Assembly (NCBI GenBank): GCA_000158155.1
Contig: DS999408.1
Span: 153,839 to 217,838 of the forward strand
Direction: 5' to 3'
DNA length: 64,000 bases
From: a gamma proteobacterium NOR5-3
GTDB lineage: Bacteria > Pseudomonadota > Gammaproteobacteria > Pseudomonadales > Halieaceae
Shown: positions 14,673 through 23,590 of the stretch, in pieces
How positions within the stretch are numbered: position 1 is the first letter of the stretch
Layout: the number at the start of each line of letters is the position of its first letter
Translations under genes and position numbers: made by a program
The notes under the pieces: model-generated
What the model saw: only the letters and a program-made list of their open reading frames with translations
What the model was told of the DNA's origin: nothing
Database searches by the model: none

Positions 14673-15896
14673 GTGGCAAAAGCAGCATTTGAGCGCGATA
14701 AGCCCCACGTCAATGTGGGCACGATTGGACACGTTGACCATGGTAAGACGACGCTGACGGCGGCGCTTACACGGGTTTGCTCTGAGGTATGGGGCGGCGA
14801 GTTGGTTGCGTTTGACGGTATCGATAACGCACCGGAAGAGCGAGAGCGCGGCATTACGATTGCGACTTCGCACGTTGAATACGAGTCAAACGCGCGTCAC
14901 TACGCTCACGTTGACTGCCCGGGGCACGCGGATTATGTGAAGAATATGATCACCGGTGCTGCGCAGATGGACGGTGCGATTTTAGTATGTGGTGCGACTG
15001 ACGGCCCTATGCCCCAGACGCGTGAGCACATCCTGCTGTCACGTCAGGTAGGCGTACCGTACATCGTGGTATTTCTGAACAAGGCAGACCTGCTGGCGGA
15101 AGATTGTGGCGGTGCAGATTCAGAAGAATACGAAGAGATGAAAGAGCTGGTTGAGATGGAGCTTCGTGAGCTTCTGGACCAGTACGAGTTCCCCGGTGAC
15201 GACACTCCCATCATCTGCGGTTCGGCGCTCATGGCGTTGAACGGCGAAGATGAGAACGGATTGGGCACAACGGCGGTGAAGACCCTGGTTGAGACACTGG
15301 ATTCTTACATTCCTGAGCCCGAGCGTGCGATTGATCAGCCCTTCCTGATGCCGGTAGAGGACGTGTTCTCTATCTCGGGTCGTGGCACGGTTGTTACCGG
15401 TCGTGTTGAGCGTGGCATTGTGAAAGTTGGCGACGAGATTGAGATTGTCGGCATCAAGGACACAGCCAAGACCACCTGTACGGGTGTTGAGATGTTCCGC
15501 AAGCTGCTCGACGAAGGTCGTGCAGGCGAGAACGTAGGTGTACTTCTGCGTGGTACCAAGCGTGAAGAAGTTGAGCGTGGTCAGGTACTGTCCAAGCCAG
15601 GCAGTGTGAATCCTCACACCAAGTTTGAGTCTGAGGTTTATGTACTGTCCAAGGACGAGGGTGGTCGTCACACGCCGTTCTTCAAGGGCTACCGTCCGCA
15701 GTTTTACTTCCGTACGACTGACGTGACCGGTGCTTGTGAGCTTCCGGAAGGCGTTGAGATGGTCATGCCGGGTGACAACGTACAGATGGTAGTGACGTTG
15801 ATTGCCCCGATTGCGATGGAAGAAGGTCTGCGTTTTGCGATCCGAGAGGGTGGCCGAACAGTAGGCGCGGGCGTCGTCGCCAAGATCCTCGAGTAA
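14673..15896 (+). CDS. tuf: Elongation factor Tu
   Basis: EF-Tu delivers aminoacyl-tRNA to the ribosome. It has GHVDHGKTT (G1), [12 protein letters not shown] (G3) and NKAD (G4, residues 136-139), and domains II and III are complete to the VAKILE end. At 407 residues it is about 10 longer than Pseudomonas EF-Tu; the extra residues form an acidic stretch at about 141-158, right after G4 (contains [14 protein letters not shown]). The GTG start has GGAGAGG upstream. It is the last str gene and is followed by repeats and a terminator. Many relatives carry a second tuf elsewhere; none is seen in this window. Confidence 0.99.
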   Translation: MAKAAFERDKPHVNVGTIGHVDHGKTTLTAALTRVCSEVWGGELVAFDGIDNAPEERERGITIATSHVEYESNARHYAHVDCPGHADYVKNMITGAAQMDGAILVCGATDGPMPQTREHILLSRQVGVPYIVVFLNKADLLAEDCGGADSEEYEEMKELVEMELRELLDQYEFPGDDTPIICGSALMALNGEDENGLGTTAVKTLVETLDSYIPEPERAIDQPFLMPVEDVFSISGRGTVVTGRVERGIVKVGDEIEIVGIKDTAKTTCTGVEMFRKLLDEGRAGENVGVLLRGTKREEVERGQVLSKPGSVNPHTKFESEVYVLSKDEGGRHTPFFKGYRPQFYFRTTDVTGACELPEGVEMVMPGDNVQMVVTLIAPIAMEEGLRFAIREGGRTVGAGVVAKILE

Positions 15897-15918
15897 AGCG
15901 TTAGTCCCACACCGGCTT

Positions 15919-15988
15919 GGACCGGCGCACCTGTTTCTTCGCTTCGCGCTTTGCGCGAGTAAACGCTTCGAAACAGGCACACCGGTCC
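15919..15988. repeat. Structured repeat A: long imperfect hairpin downstream of tuf
   Basis: Arms 15919-15937 and 15970-15988 pair as a 7-bp outer stem (GGACCGG/CCGGTCC), a 5x5 internal mismatch (CGCAC opposite GCACA) and a 7-bp inner stem (CTGTTTC/GAAACAG). The 32-base loop contains its own CGCGC/GCGCG hairpin. The same design with different stem sequences occurs at 33081-33154. It does not end in a T-run and does not look like a simple terminator. Confidence 0.7.
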
Positions 15989-15996
15989 AGTCCTGA

Positions 15997-16084
15997 GGCA
16001 TTACCCGAGCGAGACTGGGTGGTGTTGCGAAGCGAGCGTAAAAGCGCAAGCAGCGAGCGGAGTAATGCCAGCGAGTCTCGCGAT
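15997..16084. repeat. Structured repeat D, related to the 33.1 kb repeat
   Basis: GGCATTAC (15997-16004) and GTAATGCC (16062-16069) form an 8-bp inverted repeat around a GC-rich interior. The interior (16019-16062) matches, in reverse complement, the interior of the 33081-33154 hairpin, with shared blocks GCGAAGCG, GTAAAAGCG and AGCAGCGAGCG. The stretch 16049-16084 is repeated again at 16203-16237 with few differences. Confidence 0.65.
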
Positions 16085-16134
16085 GATTAAACGACAGGCC
16101 GGGTCGCCAGAAGGTGATTCGACTTTGTTGCTAG

Positions 16135-16161
16135 AGCCCGGCCTTTGTGCCGGGCTTTTTT
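16135..16161 (+). terminator. Rho-independent terminator of the str operon
   Basis: AGCCCGGC (16135-16142) and GCCGGGCT (16149-16156) form an 8-bp stem followed by six T residues. It lies 240 bases after tuf, beyond the structured repeats, so these would be part of the tuf transcript. Confidence 0.88.
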
Positions 16162-16177
16162 ATGCTCTGAGATTGAC

Positions 16178-16237
16178 CGGGTGTGTCGCTGTTGAAAGTG
16201 TCAGCAGCGAGCGGAGTGATGCAGCGAGGTTCGCGAT
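16178..16237. repeat. Structured repeat E, partial copy
   Basis: GGGTGTGTCGC followed by TCAGCAGCGAGCGGAG matches the reverse complement of the 33.1 kb hairpin interior and the neighbouring copy at 16019-16084. The 3' part (16203-16237) is nearly identical to 16049-16084. The gap from tuf to the next gene (378 bases) therefore consists almost wholly of repeats and a terminator. Confidence 0.6.
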
Positions 16238-16274
16238 ACGGTGCCCGGCATGCGGTTATGCCTGTCAGCTGACG

Positions 16275-16658
16275 CTATTCATTGATCTCGTCAATCTGCT
16301 CGTTCAGCGTCCAGTAGTCATACAGAATTCCGAGACCGAACAGGCCCACCGTCAGCAAATACACCAAACCGGTAAACAATTTGCCCATGTAAAAGCGATG
16401 GATGCCAAAAGCCCCCAAAAATGTCAGCAGAATCCAGGCAATGTTGTAGTCGACGTCACCTTCGAAGTAGCGCCTATCGGCGTCATCGTTCATTGCGGGT
16501 ATCAGGAGTAGGTCGACAATCCAGCCAATGAAGAACAGGCCTAGGGTAAAAAACCAGATGGTGCCGGTGATTGGACGCCCGTAGTAGAAGCGGTGAGCAC
16601 CCATGAATCCGAAGATCCAGAGCAGGTAACCCATTACTACTGAATGTGAGCGTTCCAT
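16275..16658 (-). CDS. TM2-domain membrane protein
   Basis: A 127-residue inner-membrane protein with two TM2 units. Each has a pair of transmembrane helices and the G-x-H-RFY-x-G signature: GAHRFYYG near residues 19-26 and GIHRFYMG near residues 80-87. The first unit ends in GWIVDLLLIP and the second in ILYDYWTL. TM2 proteins have no general assigned function. The start at MERSHS is chosen over upstream codons because AAAGGAG lies eight to nine bases before it. It points back towards tuf and is transcribed divergently from the YdcH-like gene. Confidence 0.88.
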   Translation of the reverse strand: MERSHSVVMGYLLWIFGFMGAHRFYYGRPITGTIWFFTLGLFFIGWIVDLLLIPAMNDDADRRYFEGDVDYNIAWILLTFLGAFGIHRFYMGKLFTGLVYLLTVGLFGLGILYDYWTLNEQIDEINE

Positions 16659-16823
16659 AATAAGTAGTCTCCTTTGGGTGCGAATCAGCAATAATCCGGT
16701 GTTTATCATGACACAGGTCATGGTTGGTCATGTGCGGTGAGCGTTAAGCTGACGCTATGTTGCGATGAATCAGTGGATTCAATGCAAAGACCTGTATAAA
16801 CCTGGCTTTTTAAGGAGTTCCAT

Positions 16824-17069
16824 ATGTCCGTGCCCCATCATGATCTTGCCCATGAGTTTCCTGAACTCAAAGATCGCATACATGAGCTGAAAACCAGCAA
16901 CCTACACTTTCGTAAGCTTTTTGATCGCTACCATGACCTCACTCGAGAGGTTGAAAATATGGAAAACGAAGTAACGCCGGTTGCCACACAAACCGAAGAA
17001 GATGCAAAGCTGAAACGCCTGCACCTCAAAGACGAGCTCTACAGCATGCTGACCCAAGAGTCACACTGA
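16824..17069 (+). CDS. YdcH family (DUF465) small protein
   Basis: An 81-residue, highly charged, largely helical protein starting SVPHHDLAHEFPELKDRIHELK, typical of the DUF465/YdcH family: HDL...FPE...I..L...N.HF..L...Y..L. Two helices likely form a coiled-coil hairpin. Its function is not established. TAAGGAG precedes the ATG at ideal spacing. Its stop overlaps the start of the following DksA-like gene (ATGA), indicating translational coupling. Confidence 0.85.
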   Translation: MSVPHHDLAHEFPELKDRIHELKTSNLHFRKLFDRYHDLTREVENMENEVTPVATQTEEDAKLKRLHLKDELYSMLTQESH

Positions 17070-17389
17070 TGTCCAGCGAGACGGCAGGTATGAAGCAGGT
17101 ACTTGAGCAGCGATTATCGGAGTTGGAGAGTCGTTTGGAGAAGCTCAAGCGCGACGCTGCAAAGGAGCACTCTTCTGATTCGTCAGAGCAGGCGCAGGAG
17201 CGGGAGAACGATGAAGTGGTCGACGCCATCGGCATCGAGACCCGAGACGCCCTCGCAGCTGTGAAAGCCGCGCTGCTGAGGATAGACCAGGGGCGTTACG
17301 GTCTGTGCGCGCAGTGCGGTGGAGACATAGCTGTGAATCGACTCAAGGCGATGCCTGAGGCTACGCACTGTATGGATTGCGCCGCCTAG
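17069..17389 (+). CDS. TraR/DksA family zinc-finger protein
   Basis: The 106-residue product has an N-terminal coiled coil (about residues 8-45) and a C-terminal four-cysteine zinc finger, CAQCGGDI...THCMDC, the layout of the TraR/DksA family that binds in the RNA polymerase secondary channel. It is shorter than DksA (about 150). The central sequence lacks the DxxDxA tip of true DksA, having VVDAIGIETRD instead, so it is probably a paralogue with a different or weaker effect. It overlaps the YdcH-like gene by four bases. Confidence 0.85.
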   Translation: MSSETAGMKQVLEQRLSELESRLEKLKRDAAKEHSSDSSEQAQERENDEVVDAIGIETRDALAAVKAALLRIDQGRYGLCAQCGGDIAVNRLKAMPEATHCMDCAA

Positions 17390-17404
17390 CAACCCCACTC
17401 GTAT

Positions 17405-18679
17405 CTATGGCGTCGCGTTCTCAGTCTGCGCCGGGGCATCGCTCCGGCGCCCTTTCCACCAGCGAATGGTGAGCGGTACGGAAACGTTCAGGCAGAAAGA
17501 TGTTGCCATGAGGGTGTAAAACATCTCTTCGGTGATTACCTGGTGTTGCACATAGGCGATGTCCATCACCACAAAGGCCAATTCTGCTCTGCCGAGCATT
17601 CCAAAGCCGATGAGCCAGCTGTCGTACCAGTCGAAGCCTCCCGTATAGCGTGCCGCCAGGCCAGCTGAGAGAATTTGGCCTACAAACAGGCCGGTGAACA
17701 GTATGAGCGTCTCGTCGATCACCGACATCAATATGTCCATGTCCAGTACGAGATGCGTTCCCAGAACAATAAAAAAAACCGGCCCAATCCACGAAAAGGC
17801 CACGCTATCGATAATATTGCGGGTCTGCTCATGAACCGTTTTCTCGGCATTCCCCTTGTGACTGGCGAGCAGGAAGTACTCTTCTTTTAATATCAGTCCC
17901 GCCATATAGGCACCCACCGCAGGGTGAAATCCGAACTCGTGCCCGAGTAGGGCTACCCACAGCGCAATAAGCAGTACCGTCAACGTCGCATGTTCACCAT
18001 TTTGCATGGTGATGAGACGGCTCAGGTTAAACCCGGAAAGGCCGGGAATACGCGCAAAGATGGTTCCTTGCATAGGAAAGAGCCATACGGCCATCACCGT
18101 AATCAAAACAAAGAAAGCAACGGCTTTGCCGCCAATGAGCAGCATGGCACTAATACTAAAAGACGCATCGCCCGTGGCCATAGGCACCAGGATGGCGACC
18201 AGTGCCAGTGAGGCGATGTCATCAAGGACGGCAGAGGTCATGATGCCTGTTGCGGCATCGGTTTTGTGGAGCCCCTCGCTACGCAGGGACACCATGGTGA
18301 GAGACACTGCTGTTGCCGTCATGGCTAGCGCGCAGAGTAACGCCGCGTTGGCGTCTCCCCAGAAGTACATCACCGTTGCATAGGCCACAGTGAAAGGCGC
18401 AATGGCACCAAACAGGGCGATGCCCCAACTCCTGCGAATGCTTCGAATAAACGCCGAAGAGTTCTCCTCGAAACCGAGGGCGAACATGATCACGATGATG
18501 CCAATCTCAGCGAGATCGCGGATGAACACGCCGGGATCTTCAGGAAGCACGCCGAGGTTCACCAGAATACAGCCCATCGCCAGAAACCACAGCACCGGTG
18601 TGAGTTGGGTTTTGCCTGCGGCCCAATGGGCAGCGAAGACGGCAAGCCAGATGATTCCCAGAGAAAACAGATCTTCCAT
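17405..18679 (-). CDS. Cation:proton antiporter, CPA2 (KefB/YbaL-like) membrane domain
   Basis: A 424-residue integral membrane protein with about 12 hydrophobic segments. The fold signals of the Na+/H+ exchanger (CPA2) family are present: GIIVIMFALGFEEN near residue 62, a discontinuous-helix region ATAVSLTMVSLRSEG, and SAVLDDIASLALV with the paired acidic residues expected in the ion site. It ends after the transport domain, with no C-terminal TrkA-N or RCK domain, unlike KefB/KefC. The substrate ion cannot be told. The gene is convergent with the DksA-like gene (15-base gap) and divergent from the S10 operon. Confidence 0.85.
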   Translation of the reverse strand: MEDLFSLGIIWLAVFAAHWAAGKTQLTPVLWFLAMGCILVNLGVLPEDPGVFIRDLAEIGIIVIMFALGFEENSSAFIRSIRRSWGIALFGAIAPFTVAYATVMYFWGDANAALLCALAMTATAVSLTMVSLRSEGLHKTDAATGIMTSAVLDDIASLALVAILVPMATGDASFSISAMLLIGGKAVAFFVLITVMAVWLFPMQGTIFARIPGLSGFNLSRLITMQNGEHATLTVLLIALWVALLGHEFGFHPAVGAYMAGLILKEEYFLLASHKGNAEKTVHEQTRNIIDSVAFSWIGPVFFIVLGTHLVLDMDILMSVIDETLILFTGLFVGQILSAGLAARYTGGFDWYDSWLIGFGMLGRAELAFVVMDIAYVQHQVITEEMFYTLMATSFCLNVSVPLTIRWWKGRRSDAPAQTENATP

Positions 18680-18825
18680 GTCGCGCGGCTCTTAACGGTT
18701 ATTTGTTACCATGCGCATAGTTGTAGCTTTATGTCCCAGCCTCAAGTAAAAGCCCGTCTGTCGTTGACCTGAGTCAATCTTGCGAGGCCTCCGCGCGTTA
18801 CTGGCGATATTTCACACATTTGTCC

Positions 18826-18854
18826 TTGACAGTCGGGGTGCTCATACCTAGAAT
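18826..18854 (+). promoter_or_regulatory. Promoter of the S10 operon
   Basis: A consensus TTGACA lies 17 bases before TAGAAT, and the discriminator TCGCGCTCC follows. The predicted start is about 60 bases ahead of rpsJ, giving a shorter leader than the 172-base S10 leader of E. coli, so L4-type leader attenuation as in E. coli is not obvious here. Confidence 0.85.
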
Positions 18855-18922
18855 TCGCGCTCCATTTGTCGGGGTCCCCAGCGCGGGGCTCTGGTTTTTT
18901 GAAAAGATTGGAGACTGATCGC

Positions 18923-19234
18923 GTGCAGAATCAACGCATACGTATTCGCTTGAAAGCGTTTGACCATCGCCTGATAGATACATCGACTCAGGAGATCGTC
19001 GAAACAGCTCGGCGAACCGGCGCACAGGTGCGAGGGCCCATCCCTCTGCCGACGCGTAAAGAACGTTACACCGTGCTGGTTTCACCGCACGTAAACAAGG
19101 ACGCCCGTGATCAGTACGAGATTCGTACCCACAAGCGCCTTCTCGACATCATTGAGCCGACGGAAAAGACCGTTGACGCATTGATGAAGCTCGACCTGGC
19201 GGCGGGCGTGGAAGTACAAATCAGTCTTGGTTAA
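18923..19234 (+). CDS. rpsJ: 30S ribosomal protein S10
   Basis: S10 (also NusE, a partner of NusB in antitermination) is 103 residues, the exact E. coli length, and nearly identical to it: [18 protein letters not shown]. The start is GTG at 18923, chosen because TGGAG lies nine bases upstream and because the product then begins where the family does; the frame stays open 19 codons further upstream. First gene of the S10 operon; rplC follows after an unusually long 129-base gap. Confidence 0.97.
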   Translation: MQNQRIRIRLKAFDHRLIDTSTQEIVETARRTGAQVRGPIPLPTRKERYTVLVSPHVNKDARDQYEIRTHKRLLDIIEPTEKTVDALMKLDLAAGVEVQISLG

Positions 19235-19308
19235 CGACAATTCGTAGCAAGACCTGCCCCGGCCACTAGCTTTTGGCGCGGGGTGTGTAACGCCCGGCCC
19301 TTCATGGT

Positions 19309-19348
19309 GAAGAGTTGGGCGGCCATAGAGGGTGAGAGCCCCGTACAC
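19309..19348 (+). other. 23S rRNA-like stretch upstream of rplC
   Basis: Within the rpsJ-rplC gap, GGCCATAGAGGGTGA is followed by GAGCCCCGTACAC. From memory, domain I of bacterial 23S rRNA has GATACAGGGTGA then CAGCCCCGTACAC (E. coli about nt 290-325), so about 22 of 24 core bases (19325-19348) agree. The preceding GAAGAGTTGGG also resembles the bases before it in 23S rRNA. It could be an r-protein binding mimic for autoregulation or a relic of rRNA sequence; neither is shown. Confidence 0.5.
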
Positions 19349-19363
19349 TGTGAGGTTGGCAAA

Positions 19364-19999
19364 ATGACTATTGGCTTAGTCGGCCGGAAGTCCGGCATGA
19401 CGCGCGTCTTTACTGAAGACGGTGCATCTATTCCAGTAACCGTAGTGGAGGTTTCTCCAAACCGCGTTACTCAAATCAAAGAAAACGACAGCGATGGCTA
19501 TCGTTCGATTCAAGTAACTGCAGGTAGCCGTAAGGCTGCCAAAGTGAGCAAGTCCGAGGCGGGTCTCTTCGCCAAGGCCGGTGTTGAAGCCGGTCGTGGT
19601 CTTTGGGAGTTCCGTTTGTCTGCCGAAGATGAGTCCTTCGAGGTGGGCGCTGAACTGACTGTTGAGCGTTTTGAAGAAGGCCAGAAAGTTGATGTCGCTG
19701 GCAAGTCCAAAGGTAAGGGCTTTCAGGGTGTCATCAAGCGCTGGAACTTCAGTATGCAGGACGCTACTCACGGTAACTCACTGTCGCACCGTGCGCCGGG
19801 CTCTATCGGCCAGTGCCAGACACCTGGTCGAGTCTTCAAAGGCAAGAAGATGTCAGGCCAGATGGGTAACGCAAATGTAACGGTGCAGGGTCTCGAGATC
19901 GTGCGTGTAGATGCAGAACGCAATCTGCTGCTGATCAAAGGTGCTGTACCTGGTGCACCCGGTGGGGACGTCTTCGTGCGTCCGGCCGTCAAAGGCTGA
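19364..19999 (+). CDS. rplC: 50S ribosomal protein L3
   Basis: L3 initiates 50S assembly and reaches towards the peptidyl transferase centre. The product is 211 residues (E. coli 209), starting [16 protein letters not shown]; this ATG is preferred over upstream in-frame codons because it matches the family and has TGAGG upstream. The central loop with [20 protein letters not shown] carries the conserved glutamine region methylated in E. coli L3. The upstream gap contains a 23S rRNA-like segment. Confidence 0.97.
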   Translation: MTIGLVGRKSGMTRVFTEDGASIPVTVVEVSPNRVTQIKENDSDGYRSIQVTAGSRKAAKVSKSEAGLFAKAGVEAGRGLWEFRLSAEDESFEVGAELTVERFEEGQKVDVAGKSKGKGFQGVIKRWNFSMQDATHGNSLSHRAPGSIGQCQTPGRVFKGKKMSGQMGNANVTVQGLEIVRVDAERNLLLIKGAVPGAPGGDVFVRPAVKG

Positions 20000-20016
20000 G
20001 CGCGGGAGGAATATAA

Positions 20017-20634
20017 GTGGAATTAAGTATATTAAAGCCCGGGAATGAGTCGGCTGGCACAGTTTCAGTGTCAGACGCCAGTTTCGCGCGCGAATACAAC
20101 GAAGATCTGGTTCATCAGGTCGTAACTTCTTTCCTCGCCGGTGCCCGTCAGGGCACGCGAGCTCAGAAGACTCGCTCTGATGTTCGCGGTGGTGGTAAAA
20201 AGCCCTGGCGTCAGAAGGGTACCGGGCGTGCCCGTGCGGGAACGATCCGCTCACCGATCTGGCGTAGTGGCGGCGTAACGTTTGCGGCCCGCCCTCAGGA
20301 TCACAGCGTTAAGGTTAATCGCAAGATGTACCGCGCTGCCCTGAAGACCATCATCTCTGAGTTGGCTCGTCAGGATCGTCTCGTTGTTGTTGAAAATCTC
20401 GATCTGGACGCACCCAAGACCAAATTATTGGTCAGCCAGTTAGACGGCTACGGTGTGAACAGCGCGTTGTTGATCTCGGGCGAGGTGAACGAGAATTTGT
20501 ACCTGGCTTCACGCAATCTTCAGAAGGTTGATGTCCGCGACGTGCAGGGTATTGATCCAGTAAGTTTGCTGTCTCATGACAAAGTCATGGTGACTGTGGA
20601 TGCCGTTAAAAAGATTGAGGAGATGCTGGCATGA
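20017..20634 (+). CDS. rplD: 50S ribosomal protein L4
   Basis: L4 lines the peptide exit tunnel with its extended loop and in E. coli also regulates the S10 operon. The product is 205 residues. The loop region is intact: [29 protein letters not shown]. The start is GTG after GGGAGGA. The stop overlaps the rplW start by four bases, so L4 and L23 are translationally coupled. Confidence 0.98.
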   Translation: MELSILKPGNESAGTVSVSDASFAREYNEDLVHQVVTSFLAGARQGTRAQKTRSDVRGGGKKPWRQKGTGRARAGTIRSPIWRSGGVTFAARPQDHSVKVNRKMYRAALKTIISELARQDRLVVVENLDLDAPKTKLLVSQLDGYGVNSALLISGEVNENLYLASRNLQKVDVRDVQGIDPVSLLSHDKVMVTVDAVKKIEEMLA

Positions 20635-20927
20635 ACCGTGAGCGCGTATTTCAGGTGCTGATGGGCCCGCATGTGTCGGAAAAGGCAGCGATTGTTGCCG
20701 ATGCCAATAATCAGTACGTATTTAAGGTGGCTGTTGACGCAACCAAGAGCGAGATCCGCAAGTCAGTGGAGCAGCTCTTCAAAGTCAGCGTTGAAGATGT
20801 CCAGACCCTGAAGGTCAAGGGCAAGATGAAGCGTAATCGCTACGGGTTTAGCACTAAGCCGACCTGGAAGAAGGCCTATGTTCGTGTTGCCCAAGGGCAG
20901 GACATTGACTTCGCGGTAGCTGAGTAA
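20631..20927 (+). CDS. rplW: 50S ribosomal protein L23
   Basis: L23 sits at the exit of the peptide tunnel, where trigger factor and SRP dock. The product is 98 residues, starting with [19 protein letters not shown] and ending with the [15 protein letters not shown] segment of the family. The start ATG overlaps the rplD stop codon. rplB follows after 14 bases. Confidence 0.98.
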   Translation: MNRERVFQVLMGPHVSEKAAIVADANNQYVFKVAVDATKSEIRKSVEQLFKVSVEDVQTLKVKGKMKRNRYGFSTKPTWKKAYVRVAQGQDIDFAVAE

Positions 20928-20941
20928 GGGAGAGCGGACAA

Positions 20942-21769
20942 ATGGCAATTGCAAAGAGTAAGCCGACGTCAGCGGGCCGCCGTCACCAGGTTCGCGTCGT
21001 TAATCAGGAGCTGCACAAAGGTGCACCCTACGCGCCGCTACTGGAAAAGCAGTCACGCAACGGCGGTCGAAACAATAATGGTCGCATCACTACGCGGCAC
21101 GTCGGCGGTGGGCACAAGCAGCACTATCGCGTCATCGACTTTAAGCGTAATAAAGATGCGATACCGGCGAAGGTAGAGCGGATTGAGTACGATCCCAACC
21201 GTACAGCGCATATCGCACTGTTGTTATTCGCCGATGGTGAGCGTCGTTACATTATTGCTCCCAAGGGTTTGAAGGCCGGCGATGCGGTGCAGTCTGGTTC
21301 TGCAGCGCCCATCAAGGCGGGTAACTGCCTGCCTTTGCGCAACATCCCTGTGGGATCGGTTGTGCATGCAGTCGAGCTCAAGCCTGGTAAGGGTGCTCAG
21401 CTTGCACGTTCCGCGGGCGCTTCGGTACAGCTTGCGGCTCGCGAGGGTCGCTACGCAACGATTCGTCTGCGCTCGGGTGAGACACGCAAGGTGCTGTCTG
21501 ACTGTCGCGCTACGCTGGGAGAGGTGTCTAACTCCGAGCACAGCCTGCGTAAGTTGGGTAAAGCGGGTGCTTCGCGGTGGCGTGGTGTTCGTCCAACGGT
21601 TCGTGGTGTTGCCATGAACCCTGTTGATCACCCGCATGGTGGTGGTGAAGGTCGTACCTCTGGTGGTCGACATCCGGTTAGCCCCTGGGGCACACCGACC
21701 AAGGGTTACAAGACCCGCAAGAATAAGCGTACTGATGATCTCATCGTGCGTCGCCGGCGCAAGAAGTAA
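20942..21769 (+). CDS. rplB: 50S ribosomal protein L2
   Basis: L2 is needed for subunit association and supports the peptidyl transferase centre. The product is 275 residues; the conserved C-terminal segment [15 protein letters not shown] contains the histidine long studied for its importance in peptide bond formation. GGGAGAG precedes the ATG. Standard position in the S10 operon between L23 and S19. Confidence 0.99.
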   Translation: MAIAKSKPTSAGRRHQVRVVNQELHKGAPYAPLLEKQSRNGGRNNNGRITTRHVGGGHKQHYRVIDFKRNKDAIPAKVERIEYDPNRTAHIALLLFADGERRYIIAPKGLKAGDAVQSGSAAPIKAGNCLPLRNIPVGSVVHAVELKPGKGAQLARSAGASVQLAAREGRYATIRLRSGETRKVLSDCRATLGEVSNSEHSLRKLGKAGASRWRGVRPTVRGVAMNPVDHPHGGGEGRTSGGRHPVSPWGTPTKGYKTRKNKRTDDLIVRRRRKK

Positions 21770-21817
21770 CGCTGGCGCCCTTTGGGATTGGATGAATAGG
21801 ATTAGAGGAAACAAACA

Positions 21818-22093
21818 GTGCCGCGTTCATTAAAGAAAGGCCCGTTTATCGATCTGCATCTTCTCAAGAAAGTTGAGGTTGCAGTGGAAGCAAATGATCG
21901 TCGACCTATCAAGACCTGGTCGCGTCGTTCCATGGTGTCCCCGGACATGGTTGGCTTGACGATTGCCGTACACAACGGGCGCCAGCACGTGCCTGTTTTG
22001 GTGAACGAGGACATGGTAGGCCACAAGCTTGGCGAGTTCGCGGTAACGCGTACTTTCAAGGGCCACGTTGTGGACAAGAAGGCGAAGCGCTAA
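21818..22093 (+). CDS. rpsS: 30S ribosomal protein S19
   Basis: S19 forms a complex with S13 in the 30S head. The 91-residue product starts [19 protein letters not shown] and contains the usual KTWSRRSMV segment. The start is GTG, with AGAGGAAA upstream. Standard position between L2 and L22. Confidence 0.98.
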   Translation: MPRSLKKGPFIDLHLLKKVEVAVEANDRRPIKTWSRRSMVSPDMVGLTIAVHNGRQHVPVLVNEDMVGHKLGEFAVTRTFKGHVVDKKAKR

Positions 22094-22121
22094 GCGCTGG
22101 CCGGGAATAGGAATTAGATTG

Positions 22122-22460
22122 ATGGAAGTTGCAGCTAGATTAAAAGGTGCCCGCATCTCTGCGCAGAAGGCGCGGCTGGTTGCAGACCAGGTTCGGGGTA
22201 AGCCCGTAGAAGAAGCCTTGTCTGTACTGGAGTACAGCAATAAGAAGGCAGCGCATATCGTTCGTAAGGTGCTGAACTCTGCTATTGCAAATGCCGAGAA
22301 CAACGAAGGTGCCGACGTGGACGAGCTGAAGGTCTCTTCAGTGTTCGTGGACGAAGGTGTCACGATGAAGCGCTTGCGTCCGCGAGCCAAGGGTCGCGCA
22401 GATCGTATTTTCAAGCGCAGCTGCCATATCACTGTAAAAGTCGCCGACGGCGAAAGCTAA
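22122..22460 (+). CDS. rplV: 50S ribosomal protein L22
   Basis: L22 lines the exit tunnel; its beta-hairpin contacts macrolides and nascent chains. The product is 112 residues (E. coli 110), starting [20 protein letters not shown]. The start is the ATG after AATAGGAA; an upstream in-frame ATG inside rpsS is rejected because it adds residues foreign to the family. The hairpin tip region [15 protein letters not shown] is intact. Confidence 0.97.
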   Translation: MEVAARLKGARISAQKARLVADQVRGKPVEEALSVLEYSNKKAAHIVRKVLNSAIANAENNEGADVDELKVSSVFVDEGVTMKRLRPRAKGRADRIFKRSCHITVKVADGES

Positions 22461-22479
22461 AGGATTAGGAGAGGACCAC

Positions 22480-23148
22480 ATGGGTCAGAAAGTACATCCC
22501 ACGGGCATCCGCCTTGGCATCGTCAAGGACCACACTTCGGTGTGGTATGCCGATCGTAATAACTATGCAAAACAGTTGGTTAACGATCTGCAGGTGCGGA
22601 GCTTTATCGAGAAGAAGCTTGATAACGCCTCAGTGAGCCGCATCGTCATTGAGCGTCCCGCGCAAACTGCACGGATCACCATTCACACAGCCCGACCTGG
22701 CATTGTGATTGGCAAAAAAGGCGAAGATGTTGACAAGCTTCGCAAGGTGTTGGCAGAGAAAATGGGTGTGCCTGTGCACATCAACATCGAAGAGATTCGC
22801 AAGCCCGATCTGGATGCGCGTTTAGTGGCTCAGAACGTGGCTCAGCAGCTCGAGCGACGAGTAATGTTCCGTCGCGCAATGAAGCGCGTAGTACAGAATG
22901 CTATGCGTCAGGGTGCGGAGGGTATCAAGGTCCAGGTGAGCGGCCGTTTGGGCGGTGCAGAAATTGCGCGTACCGAGTGGTATCGCGAAGGTCGAGTGCC
23001 TTTGCACACACTGCGGGCAGACATTGATTACGCTACGTATGAGGCAGCAACGACTTACGGAATCCTGGGCGTTAAGGTCTGGATTTTCAAGGGTGAGGTG
23101 CTAGGTGCCGATGAGTCTGACAATGGCCGTAAGGCAGCGGCCAGCTAA
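22480..23148 (+). CDS. rpsC: 30S ribosomal protein S3
   Basis: S3 forms part of the mRNA entry tunnel and its helicase activity. The product is 222 residues. It has the KH domain with the [10 protein letters not shown] loop near residue 76 and the C-terminal domain with [22 protein letters not shown] precedes the ATG. Confidence 0.98.
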   Translation: MGQKVHPTGIRLGIVKDHTSVWYADRNNYAKQLVNDLQVRSFIEKKLDNASVSRIVIERPAQTARITIHTARPGIVIGKKGEDVDKLRKVLAEKMGVPVHINIEEIRKPDLDARLVAQNVAQQLERRVMFRRAMKRVVQNAMRQGAEGIKVQVSGRLGGAEIARTEWYREGRVPLHTLRADIDYATYEAATTYGILGVKVWIFKGEVLGADESDNGRKAAAS

Positions 23149-23176
23149 GCGGCCACAAAGCTAAGGGTTTAGAACA

Positions 23177-23590
23177 ATGCTGCAACCAAAACGTACAAAG
23201 TTTCGCAAGGCGATGAAAGGCCGGAACCGCGGTCTTGCGCATCGCGGTAGCAAGGTAAGCTTTGGCGAATTCGGATTAAAAGCCACTGGTCGTGGACGCC
23301 TTACAGCGCGTCAGATCGAGGCGGCTCGTCGTGCCATGACCCGTCATATCAAGCGGGGCGGCAAGATTTGGATTCGTGTTTTCCCGGATAAGCCAATTAC
23401 TGGCAAGCCGTTGGAAGTTCGCCAGGGTAAGGGTAAGGGTAACGTAGAGTATTGGGTTGCTCAGGTGCAGCCTGGCAAGGTTCTCTACGAAGTACAGGGT
23501 GTTTCGGAAGAGTTGGCGCGGGAAGCTTTTGAGCTGGCCGCAGCCAAGATTCCGATTTCTACCGCATTTGTTAAAAGATCGGTGATGTGA
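23177..23590 (+). CDS. rplP: 50S ribosomal protein L16
   Basis: L16 organises the A-site region of 23S rRNA. The product is 137 residues, starting [18 protein letters not shown], with the conserved [21 protein letters not shown] region. Its stop codon overlaps the rpmC start by one base (TGATG). Confidence 0.98.
   Translation: MLQPKRTKFRKAMKGRNRGLAHRGSKVSFGEFGLKATGRGRLTARQIEAARRAMTRHIKRGGKIWIRVFPDKPITGKPLEVRQGKGKGNVEYWVAQVQPGKVLYEVQGVSEELAREAFELAAAKIPISTAFVKRSVM

Noticed and set aside
16065..16511. 148-codon plus-strand frame over the repeats and the TM2 gene
   Set aside because: It runs through a terminator and repeat copies and is antisense to the well-supported TM2 protein.
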